DNA from: Clostridium sp. ZS2-4 | GTDB taxonomy: Bacteria; Bacillota; Clostridia; Clostridiales; Clostridiaceae | NCBI RefSeq assembly: GCF_026719745.1 | Contig: NZ_JAPPRQ010000011.1 | Location: 1 to 64,000, forward strand | DNA: 64,000 nucleotides | Direction: 5' to 3' | Shown: piece by piece, positions 18,015 through 27,537 of the stretch | Layout of the letters: every line of letters starts with the position of its first letter | Numbering within the stretch: the stretch's first letter is position 1 | Translations under genes and position numbers: made by a program | The notes under the pieces: generated by a model | Database searches by the model: none | What the model was told of the DNA's origin: nothing | The model's input: only the letters and a program-made list of their open reading frames with translations

Positions 18015-19010
18015 ATGAAGATACTTTTATGCACAAGACAAGATTGTTATAAAAATTTTGCAGGAGATACTACATTAGTGTTAAAAACTGCACAGTATTT
18101 GAAAAAAATAGGAGTAGAAGTTTACGTAAATAATGGCTGTATATATGATTTTTCGGAATATGATGTAATTCATTTGTTTAATTTAAATAAGGTAGGTGAG
18201 ACGTACAAGTATTACAAAATGGCTCGTCAGCATAAAAAGAAAATACTTCTTTCGCCAGAATATTTTAATTTAAGTAAGTATTATAAGCATATGAATTATA
18301 CAGAGAAGTTAAAGTGGTGGGAAAGAAGTAATGTTTACAGAAAAGAAATATTAAAAGGTGCTGCAAAAATAATTGTAAATAGTAAAATAGAACAGGAAAA
18401 TATAAAAAAAGATTTTAGAATACAAAAGTTATCCAGTGTAATTTATAAAGGAGTAGAAGTAGAGGATGAAGAAGTGCCTTTATATAATTTCAGAGAAAGA
18501 TATAAATTAAATACTTATGTATTATGTGTAGGAAATATTTGTCCTAAAAAAAATCAGTTAACTTTGGCTAACGTGTGCAGTGAACTTGGTGTACAATTAG
18601 TACTTATTGGAAAAGTAACGGACAAGGAGTATTTTAAACAATGTATAAAGTTTGATAACGTTTTATATCTTGGATTTATGGATAGTTACAACATATACAA
18701 TGCCTATAGATTTGCTAAAGTGCATATACTTCCAAGCTATGTTGAAATTCCAGGTCTTTCATCTTTGGAGGCGGCAGCAAGTGGATGTAATATTATTTCT
18801 ACAGTTGAAGGTACAGCGAAAGAATATCTTAAGGATATGGCTGTATATTGTAATCCATATGATGATAACAGTATATATGAGGAGGTAGAAAGAGGATTAG
18901 CTATACGTAAAAATAATAAGTTGAAAAATTATGTTAATGAGAACTACACATGGGAGAAATACAGTAAAGAATTGTATAAGAATTATAATGAGTTGATAAT
19001 AAGTCTTTAA
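18015..19010 (+). CDS. GT4-family glycosyltransferase
   Basis: This 331-residue GT-B enzyme starts at the ATG at 18015 behind GGGGGATAA. The N-terminal half is a short acceptor domain (MKILLCTRQDCYKNFAG). The C-terminal half has VLCVGNICPKKNQL and the sugar-nucleotide site LPSYVEIPGLSSLEAAASG, which carries the E-x7-E-like pattern of GT4. It lacks a membrane segment and probably acts on a soluble or membrane-surface acceptor. It lies between the beta-rich protein pair and the collagen-like genes, so glycosylation of spore-surface proteins is the likely role; donor and acceptor are unknown. Confidence 0.8.
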   Translation: MKILLCTRQDCYKNFAGDTTLVLKTAQYLKKIGVEVYVNNGCIYDFSEYDVIHLFNLNKVGETYKYYKMARQHKKKILLSPEYFNLSKYYKHMNYTEKLKWWERSNVYRKEILKGAAKIIVNSKIEQENIKKDFRIQKLSSVIYKGVEVEDEEVPLYNFRERYKLNTYVLCVGNICPKKNQLTLANVCSELGVQLVLIGKVTDKEYFKQCIKFDNVLYLGFMDSYNIYNAYRFAKVHILPSYVEIPGLSSLEAAASGCNIISTVEGTAKEYLKDMAVYCNPYDDNSIYEEVERGLAIRKNNKLKNYVNENYTWEKYSKELYKNYNELIISL

Positions 19011-19061
19011 TAAAACATACTGCATGATTTCATAGATAAAACTATATAGTCTATATTTAAT

Positions 19062-19101
19062 AAAAACATACTATATTTTATGGAGATATAGTATGTTTTT
19101 A
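19062..19101 (+). terminator. Terminator after the GT4 gene
   Basis: AAAAACATACTATAT pairs with ATATAGTATGTTTTT, and the 3' arm ends in a T run. Confidence 0.85.
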
Positions 19102-19181
19102 TTTTGGATTTGTTTTAAACAAAGGTTCATTTTGAAACTTCTTTATATTAGTAGATTCAATAAAATAATGTAAGAAGTAGA

Positions 19182-19209
19182 ACCAAAAAAAAATTAGAAT
19201 CATATAATA
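19182..19209 (+). promoter_or_regulatory. Sigma-K-like promoter of collagen-like gene 1
   Basis: AC at 19182-19183 and CATATAATA at 19201-19209 are spaced 17 bp. A block of about 40 bp around it is repeated almost exactly upstream of the second collagen-like gene (21873-21912). Confidence 0.7.
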
Positions 19210-19235
19210 AATTAGCTGCATTAAGTGGCAGTTTA

Positions 19236-20610
<1,375 letters not shown>

Positions 20611-20631
20611 GTTTTGTTTTTGGTTCAACTA

Positions 20632-20672
20632 AAATTCAGGTGGAGTAAAAACTCCATCTGAATTAAGTTTTA
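20632..20672 (+). terminator. Terminator/attenuator after collagen-like gene 1
   Basis: ATTCAGGTGGAG pairs with CTCCATCTGAAT around the loop TAAAA, with a T-rich tail. The glycosyltransferase gene downstream has no promoter of its own, so partial readthrough is likely. Confidence 0.7.
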
Positions 20673-20719
20673 CTTTATTTAATATTATATCTTAAGTAAT
20701 TTTAATGAAGGTGATGAAT

Positions 20720-21793
20720 TTGACAACTATCAGCCTGTGTATGATAGTCAAAAATGAAGAGAAAATTTTGGAACGATGTTTAGCTTCAATCTATGATTTG
20801 GTTGATGAAATCATAATTGTGGATACAGGATCTACAGATAATACAAAAGAAAGTGCTTATAAATTTAATGCTAAGGTTTTTGATTTTGAATGGTGTGATG
20901 ATTTTTCAGCTGCAAGAAATTTTTCTTTTAGCAAGGCAGAAAAGGAGTATATACTTTGGTTAGATGCTGATGATATTTTATTAGAAGAAGATAGAGAGAA
21001 ACTTAGAGATTTGAAAAAAACAATAGATAATTCAGTAGACTCTGTGAGCATGATATATAATTATGCTTTTGATAAGGACGGTAATGTAATATTAAGCTTT
21101 AGGAGAAATAGACTGGTTAAGAGAATAAATAATTTTAAATGGCATAGTGCAGTACATGAGTACTTAGAAGTAAGCGGTAAAGTAATGGATAGTGATATTT
21201 GCATTACTCATAAAAGAGAAAAACTTTCCGGTGATCGTAATTTAAAGATTTATCAATCAAGATTAGAAAAAGGAGAAGAGTTTAGTTCAAGAGAGATATA
21301 TTATTATGCTAATGAATTATATGATCATAAGTTGTATGAAGAAGCTGTTAAATACTACAAAAAGTTTTTGCAGAGTAAGGATGGATGGTATGAAGATAAA
21401 ATAGCTGCCTGTGCTAAGGGTTCTGATTGTTGTTATTTTATTAAGGCGATTGATAAAGCAAAAGAGTATTGCTTTAAGTCTTTTCAATATGATACACCAA
21501 GGGCAGAATTATGCTGTAAATTAGGTCTATATTTTTTTACAGAAAAGAAGTTTAATCAAGCTATATTCTGGTATGATTTAGCTACTAAATTAAAGAAACC
21601 AGATAATTCTTGGGGATTTTTAGATGACACATGTTGGACGTGGCTTCCTCATGTACAGCTGTGTGTATGTTATTATAAATTAGGAAATAATAAACTGGCT
21701 TATGAGCATAATGAGATTGCAAGAAATTATAATTCTAATAATAAATATATTCTCCATAATAAACGATACTTTGAACAGCTGGGATATAAATAA
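20720..21793 (+). CDS. GT2-family glycosyltransferase with TPR repeats (short type)
   Basis: This 357-residue protein starts at the TTG at 20720, five nt after GAAGGTGA. The GT-A domain has ISLCMIVKNEEKILERCLAS, VDTGSTDNT, WCDDFSAARN and the metal site WLDADDI, followed by HSAVHEYLE. The C-terminal third is TPR-like (YEEAVKYYKKFLQSK). It is related to the long-type proteins but shorter and has only a few TPR motifs. Its position directly behind a collagen-like gene recalls the bclA-adjacent glycosyltransferase of Clostridioides difficile (SgtA), so threonine glycosylation of the GPT tract is the probable task. Confidence 0.85.
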   Translation: MTTISLCMIVKNEEKILERCLASIYDLVDEIIIVDTGSTDNTKESAYKFNAKVFDFEWCDDFSAARNFSFSKAEKEYILWLDADDILLEEDREKLRDLKKTIDNSVDSVSMIYNYAFDKDGNVILSFRRNRLVKRINNFKWHSAVHEYLEVSGKVMDSDICITHKREKLSGDRNLKIYQSRLEKGEEFSSREIYYYANELYDHKLYEEAVKYYKKFLQSKDGWYEDKIAACAKGSDCCYFIKAIDKAKEYCFKSFQYDTPRAELCCKLGLYFFTEKKFNQAIFWYDLATKLKKPDNSWGFLDDTCWTWLPHVQLCVCYYKLGNNKLAYEHNEIARNYNSNNKYILHNKRYFEQLGYK

Positions 21794-21875
21794 TGAAAAA
21801 GCATATTATAGATTTAAAACTTGTGATGTGCGTAATAATATTATGAAAATTAGTTAAAAAATCTTATAGATTAGA

Positions 21876-21902
21876 ACAAAAAAAAATTAGAATCATATAA
21901 TA
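21876..21902 (+). promoter_or_regulatory. Sigma-K-like promoter of collagen-like gene 2
   Basis: AC at 21876-21877 and CATATAATA at 21894-21902 are spaced 16 bp, within the block shared with the first collagen-like gene. Confidence 0.7.
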
Positions 21903-21978
21903 AATTAGCTATACTTAGTGATAGTCTAATAATTTTAGTTAAAGCATTATCTTAAAAGATATAAAGGATGTGAGGTTA

Positions 21979-22785
<807 letters not shown>

Positions 22786-22789
22786 TATA

Positions 22790-22878
22790 TGTTCTATAGA
22801 TAATACAAAAGAAGCTATATGCAAATATAATGGTAAAGTTTTTGATTTTTAATAGTGGGATGATTCTTTAGTAGGAAC
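22790..22878 (+). pseudogene. Remnant of a second short-type GT2 glycosyltransferase
   Basis: The sequence translates as SIDNTKEAICKYNGKVFDF, two stops, then WDDS. It aligns with STDNTKESAYKFNAKVFDF and WCDDFS of the gene at 20720, including at the DNA level. Only about 90 nt survive. The second collagen-like gene therefore once had its own glycosyltransferase partner. Confidence 0.8.
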
Positions 22879-22885
22879 AAATAAT

Positions 22886-22929
22886 AAAAAAGCACATTAC
22901 AGTTTTTAAGATTTGTAATGTGCTTTTTA
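22886..22929. terminator. Bidirectional terminator
   Basis: AAAAAGCACATTACA pairs with TGTAATGTGCTTTTT. It serves the + strand island and the convergent glycosyltransferase gene. Confidence 0.85.
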
Positions 22930-22938
22930 AATTATGAA

Positions 22939-24270
22939 TTATTGGTCAGAGACTATATTATCAAATACTTTACTTAGTTTATATGTCAAAAATTTTCTGT
23001 CGAATTTTTTAAGTTCTTCTTCATTTATGTGGATATTAAGGTTATCTTGGGTCCAATTAATATATAACTCTCTAATATAATTTTCAATGGATGTTATATC
23101 ATTAAATTCGAAGTTTTTACCACAACTGGTTATATTCAGAAGATCCTCTACAACACTATTTTCAGGGGATAATGAGAGTATAGGTGTTTTTAGTCTCAAA
23201 TATTCGAATATTTTTCCAGTATAAGCCGATTTTAGTTTTGGGTTTTTCCCTACAATAAGTAACAGCAAATCAGCTTTTGAGGCTTCTATTAAACTTTGAG
23301 CATGTGGCAGGTATTGTATATATTTTATTGTATTATATTGATTATTTTCAAAAATGCTTTTGTATATGTCAGGATTACAAGTTCCTATAAATTTTATTTC
23401 AATCTTTTCTTTATCTAATATACCTTTATCAATAAGGTTGTTTATTGCTTTTAATATTGAATTTGGATCTCTCTCTAAATATAAACTTCCATTATGGATT
23501 ATAGTAAATTTATTATTTTTATTAGAACGTGGTATGTCATTAAAATCTGATTCATCATAGCCATTTGTTATAATAGAAATTTTAGAATCATCAATATTAA
23601 AATTTCGTATATAATTTAGTTTTGATATGGGAGATATAGTTATTACTTTATCACAAAAACTTAGAATCTTAGTCTCCATTTCACGTTGAATTTTAAAGAA
23701 AATGTTATTTTTATCTAAAGTATAATATGGATAATTTGTCCATTCATCTCTAAAATCTGTAACCCAAGGAATAGCATGCTTTTTCTTTAAGGTGTGACCT
23801 ATAAAATGTGCAGAATAAGGACCAGAAGTTGTATAAATTAAATCTATATCATTAAGATTTACTGCAGATTCTATTTGTCTTAAAACACTACAAGTCCATA
23901 ATACTTCATCATCAGGAAGTGCTAACATTGTTCTTGTATTATTAAATCCCTGATAAATATAATCTTCATAGAATTTGCAGTAATCATTTGGAAGAACATT
24001 TAGTATAGGAGCAATGCTTTTTTTTATTTCATTTACAATTTTATCTGTATACTGCTTTGAAGTAGAAGATTCAATTCGTATTATTTTTAAGTTTTTGGGA
24101 ATTTCTTCAAGCAATGTATTATCTTTAATACAGAAAGGTGAATTTTTAACAGTAACAACAATAGGTTCCCAATCAAAGCATCTTAAGTATTTTACAAACT
24201 TTAAACTTCTTTGAACACCTGACCATCCTAAAGGAGGAAAATAATACGATATAAACAATACTTTTTTCAA
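22939..24270 (-). CDS. GT4-like glycosyltransferase
   Basis: This minus-strand gene encodes 443 residues. The N-terminus, KKVLFISYYFPPLGWSGVQR, is typical of GT4 enzymes that bind lipid-linked or large acceptors. IYTTSGPYSAHFIGHTL, VTDFRDEW and ITNGYDESDF are followed by the C-terminal sugar-nucleotide site YTGKIFEYLRLKTPILSLSP. The same sequence order is found in the product at 55972-57339, a clear paralogue in the polysaccharide cluster. The start is the ATG at 24270 with AAGGAAGTGAT upstream. Substrates are unknown. It closes the spore-surface island in convergent orientation. Confidence 0.82.
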   Translation of the reverse strand: MKKVLFISYYFPPLGWSGVQRSLKFVKYLRCFDWEPIVVTVKNSPFCIKDNTLLEEIPKNLKIIRIESSTSKQYTDKIVNEIKKSIAPILNVLPNDYCKFYEDYIYQGFNNTRTMLALPDDEVLWTCSVLRQIESAVNLNDIDLIYTTSGPYSAHFIGHTLKKKHAIPWVTDFRDEWTNYPYYTLDKNNIFFKIQREMETKILSFCDKVITISPISKLNYIRNFNIDDSKISIITNGYDESDFNDIPRSNKNNKFTIIHNGSLYLERDPNSILKAINNLIDKGILDKEKIEIKFIGTCNPDIYKSIFENNQYNTIKYIQYLPHAQSLIEASKADLLLLIVGKNPKLKSAYTGKIFEYLRLKTPILSLSPENSVVEDLLNITSCGKNFEFNDITSIENYIRELYINWTQDNLNIHINEEELKKFDRKFLTYKLSKVFDNIVSDQ

Positions 24271-24346
24271 GAAATCACTTCCTTAATATTTATAATACAT
24301 ATGTAATGTATATTATAAATGGAATAGATAATAGTACACCTAATAA

Positions 24347-24589
24347 GAAAAGTGCGAAGCACTTTTCAGTAGCCAGTGACCAGTAACCAGTAGCCAGAAA
24401 GAAAAAAGAATTAAAGAATTTAAATTGATAAAAATAGACATAAAAAAGAGCAAAAATATAGAAAACATCTATGTTCTTGCTCTTTTCCTTATTTAAATTT
24501 AGGTTTTGCCTTAGCAAAACTTCCTTCACTGGTTACTGGTATCTGGGTACTGGTTACTAGAATAAAATTGTTACACAATTTTATTCTAG
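24347..24589. repeat. Palindromic heptad-repeat element A
   Basis: CCAGTGA, CCAGTAA and CCAGTAG (24373-24393) form one arm and ACTGGTT, ACTGGTA, TCTGGGT, ACTGGTT (24528-24555) the other, in inverted orientation with strict 7-nt spacing. A small hairpin AAAAGTGC/GCACTTTT precedes the left arm, and a perfect 14-bp stem (CTAGAATAAAATTG with its complement, loop TTACA) follows the right arm. The interior holds further hairpins (GTTTTGC/GCAAAAC, AAAAGAGCAA/TTGCTCTTTT). The same construction recurs at 30411-30826 and 49994-50129. Confidence 0.85.
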
Positions 24590-25000
24590 GTTGTTTCAAC
24601 AGTATACTTCAATTATGTGGCAGGCAAGCCTTTTCTAAAATAGAAGTTCTCATAAAATCGTGCATAGGTATATAAATTAGGATAATAGGACAATATTCTA
24701 TAATTAAAGTACATATTAAACCTCCAGTTAATTTATAGATACTGCATTTTATGATTATAATGCTTCAAATGTTAGTTGAATTGTTTAATATGTAAAAATA
24801 TAAATTTAAATATGTAATATATATATTAAAATTATCAATACTCATTGTTCAATGATCAATTTATGAAAAAATCTTGGATGAAACTTTAATACAATGAATA
24901 GTATTTATTGTAACTTATATATATGAAGTGAAATTTTATCCATATATAGTATTAGAATTTTGGGGAATGGGATAAATTTTGAATTACGTAATTTCCTCAA
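24590..25000. other. AT-rich intergenic stretch with no gene
   Basis: I see no ORF with a ribosome binding site and no RNA gene. A degenerate heptad run (TCATTGT, TCAATGA, TCAATTT) lies near 24840-24861. A segment around 24905-24930 weakly resembles the leader of the long glycosyltransferase genes, too weakly to call. Confidence 0.5.
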
Positions 25001-25030
25001 TTGGCAATGATAACTTTAATTTGCTATAAT
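25001..25030 (+). promoter_or_regulatory. Vegetative (sigma-A) promoter of the U32 peptidase gene
   Basis: TTGGCA at 25001-25006 and the extended -10 TGCTATAAT ending at 25030 are spaced 18 bp, about 40 nt before the start codon. Confidence 0.6.
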
Positions 25031-25070
25031 GTATAATTAGGTGTAAGAATGGGTTAAGGAGAGATAAATT

Positions 25071-27452
25071 ATGAAAAAAATTGAGCTATTGGCTCCAGCA
25101 GGAAGTATGGAAAGCTTGTATGCGGCAGTACAAAATGGAGCAGATGCGGTTTACCTTGGAGGGGCAAAGTTTTCAGCAAGAGCTTATGCCTCAAATTTTG
25201 ATGAAGAAAATATGATTAAAGCAGTAGAATACTGTCATTTATATAATGTGAAAATTTATGTTACAGTTAATACTTTAATAAAAGAAGCCGAGATTAAGGA
25301 AGCTATAGAGTATATAAAATTTTTATATGAAATAGGAGTTGATGCTTTAATAATTCAAGATACAGGATTGGCAGAGCTTATACAAAGAAATTTTCCCGAC
25401 TTTGAAATTCATGCTTCAACTCAAATGACTGTACATAATGGAGAAGGGGCGCTGCTTCTAAAAAAGTTAGGATTTTCAAGAATAGTACTTTCCAGAGAAT
25501 TATCTTTAGAAGAAATTAAGCATATTTCAAAGGATTTAGATATTGAGACTGAAATATTTGTTCATGGAGCTCTTTGTATTTCCTATTCAGGGCAGTGCCT
25601 TATGAGCAGTTTAATTGGTGGAAGAAGTGGTAATAGAGGGCGCTGTGCTCAACCATGCAGACTGCCTTATGAAATAATAAATAGAACTACTGGTAAAATG
25701 GGAAAAGGATATCTTTTAAGTCCTAAGGATATATGTACCATAGAAAATATACAAAATTTAATTGACAGTGGAACTAGTTCATTAAAGATTGAAGGAAGAA
25801 TGAAAAGATCGGAATATGTGGCGGGAGTTGTGTCTGCTTATAGAAAGGCTATAGATGAAGCCTATGACAGTGGACAATTGACAATGGATAATGAACAATT
25901 AAAATCAGAAAGATTTGAGCTAGAGAAAGAAAAGAAAAAATTACTTCAATTATTTAATAGAGAAGGCTTTTCTAAGGCTTATCTGTTTGGTAATACTGGT
26001 AGAGATATGATGGCTTATAAATTTCCTAAGAATACAGGAATTGAAATAGGTAAAGTAAATAGAGACATGACTATTGAACTAAAGGAAAATATAAGTCTCC
26101 AGGATGGAATCAGATTTGGAGATGATGGCTTTACTATTTTTAAAATAGTAAAGGGTTCAAAAAATGTAGAAGAAGCTTTTGTTGGAGATAGGGTTAAATT
26201 AAAACCTGCTAAGTATAAACAAGGAGATATATTATATAAAACTTCTGATGTCAAGCTTTTAGAGGTTTTAAGTGAATCCTACAGAAACATATATGGAAGA
26301 AAAATTAATTTAAAGCTAAAGGTTAAATTTAAGGTTGGAGAGCCTTTTACTATAAAAACTAAATATAAGGATAAAGATTTTGTAGTAGAAGGAGAAGCAG
26401 TTCAAAAAGCTTTGAAAAAACCAATGGAAAAAGAGCAAGTTATTAATAAGCTTAATAAAACAGGGGATACTGCTTTTAATTTTGAAGAAATCAGTTTTGA
26501 AAATTTTGAAGAAGGATTTATAGCAGTTTCTTCAATTAATGCTGTGCGCAGAGAGTTAATTGACAGTATAAGTAATCATATAAAAAGAGAATGTAAGAAA
26601 AGCTTAAACAAAGGTTTGGACTTTAATATTAACTATAAAAAAGAATTAAAAAATGAAATAGATAGTCCATTAGTTATTGTAACTACAAATAACCAATTAA
26701 ACGCAGCAAAAGAATGTAATATTGATAATATTGCCGTAGAAATCTTTATGAGAGATTGTGATATTGATCTTAAAAATATAAAATGCAGTAATTTATTTAT
26801 AAAGACTCCAAGTATAATTAAAGAAGAATTTAATACTGTATGCAGAAAAATTGAAGAAAGCCTTCCGCATATAAAGGGAATAATTACTTCTAACTTAGGA
26901 ATAATCAATAAATTTAAAGAAAAAACTTTAATAATAGGAGACTACAAGCTGAATAATTTTAACAGCTACAGTTTAGAATTCTATAAGGATATGTTAAATA
27001 TTGCAACTGTCAGCGTTGAGTTAAATAAAAAAGAAATAAGTAATTTGGTAAAAAAAGCATCACTTCCTTGTGCATTTGTAGTTTATGGGAAAACTGAGCT
27101 TATGGTAAGTGAATATTGTCCAATTGGAAGTGTATTTGGAGGAAAAAATAATAAAGACGGATGCAGCGGTGAATGCAAAAATGGGAACTTTGTTCTAAAG
27201 GATAGAATGGGAGAAGAGTTTCCAATTAAGACTGATAAGTACTGCAAAAGCCATGTATATAATGGTGCTGCTATAAATTTAATTCCTAATTTGGATGAGA
27301 TTAAAACCTTAAATGTAGATTTACTAAGACTTGATTTTGTAGATGAGAGTTATGAGGAAACTTTGGAAATTTTAAATAGCTATAAAAATAAAGCATTTAA
27401 AGGAGAGTTTAAAGGCTTTACCAGAGGTCATTTTAAAAGAGGGGTTGAATAG
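25071..27452 (+). CDS. U32 family peptidase with DUF3656-like C-terminus
   Basis: This 793-residue protein starts at the ATG at 25071 behind AAGGAGAG. The N-terminal half begins KKIELLAPAGSMESLYAAVQ and contains the U32 signature EIFVHGALCISYSGQC with later NRGRCAQPCRLPY. The C-terminal half matches the long DUF3656 form. Relatives include RlhA, which hydroxylates 23S rRNA, and collagenase-annotated proteins, so the peptidase label may be misleading. Residues 264-279 (SGQLTMDNEQLKSE) come from a heptad DNA repeat inserted in frame. The C-terminal CPIGSVFGGKNNKDGCSGEC adds a cysteine cluster compatible with an iron-sulfur site. mutS2 follows. Confidence 0.88.
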   Translation: MKKIELLAPAGSMESLYAAVQNGADAVYLGGAKFSARAYASNFDEENMIKAVEYCHLYNVKIYVTVNTLIKEAEIKEAIEYIKFLYEIGVDALIIQDTGLAELIQRNFPDFEIHASTQMTVHNGEGALLLKKLGFSRIVLSRELSLEEIKHISKDLDIETEIFVHGALCISYSGQCLMSSLIGGRSGNRGRCAQPCRLPYEIINRTTGKMGKGYLLSPKDICTIENIQNLIDSGTSSLKIEGRMKRSEYVAGVVSAYRKAIDEAYDSGQLTMDNEQLKSERFELEKEKKKLLQLFNREGFSKAYLFGNTGRDMMAYKFPKNTGIEIGKVNRDMTIELKENISLQDGIRFGDDGFTIFKIVKGSKNVEEAFVGDRVKLKPAKYKQGDILYKTSDVKLLEVLSESYRNIYGRKINLKLKVKFKVGEPFTIKTKYKDKDFVVEGEAVQKALKKPMEKEQVINKLNKTGDTAFNFEEISFENFEEGFIAVSSINAVRRELIDSISNHIKRECKKSLNKGLDFNINYKKELKNEIDSPLVIVTTNNQLNAAKECNIDNIAVEIFMRDCDIDLKNIKCSNLFIKTPSIIKEEFNTVCRKIEESLPHIKGIITSNLGIINKFKEKTLIIGDYKLNNFNSYSLEFYKDMLNIATVSVELNKKEISNLVKKASLPCAFVVYGKTELMVSEYCPIGSVFGGKNNKDGCSGECKNGNFVLKDRMGEEFPIKTDKYCKSHVYNGAAINLIPNLDEIKTLNVDLLRLDFVDESYEETLEILNSYKNKAFKGEFKGFTRGHFKRGVE
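25871..25905 (+). repeat. Heptad repeat array inside the U32 gene
   Basis: TGGACAA, TTGACAA, TGGATAA, TGAACAA and TTAAAAT follow one another with exact 7-nt spacing. The array is 35 nt, and with flanking sequence the insertion keeps the frame. It encodes a hydrophilic loop. Confidence 0.8.
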
Positions 27453-27457
27453 AAACA

Positions 27458-27492
27458 GTTGAGAAGTGAAAGTGGAAAGTTGAGAGTTAAAA
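27458..27492 (+). repeat. Heptad repeat array between U32 gene and mutS2
   Basis: GTTGAGA, AGTGAAA, GTGGAAA, GTTGAGA and GTTAAAA occur with 7-nt spacing immediately after the U32 stop codon. The sequence family differs from that in element A, but the period is the same. Confidence 0.7.
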
Positions 27493-27537
27493 AGAAAAGG
27501 GTTAGATAAAACAAGTATTAAAGGGGTTGTGAAATAC

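Noticed and set aside
24290-24529. 79-codon minus-strand ORF
   Set aside because: It is composed of palindromic element A; the composition is erratic and no ribosome binding site fits.
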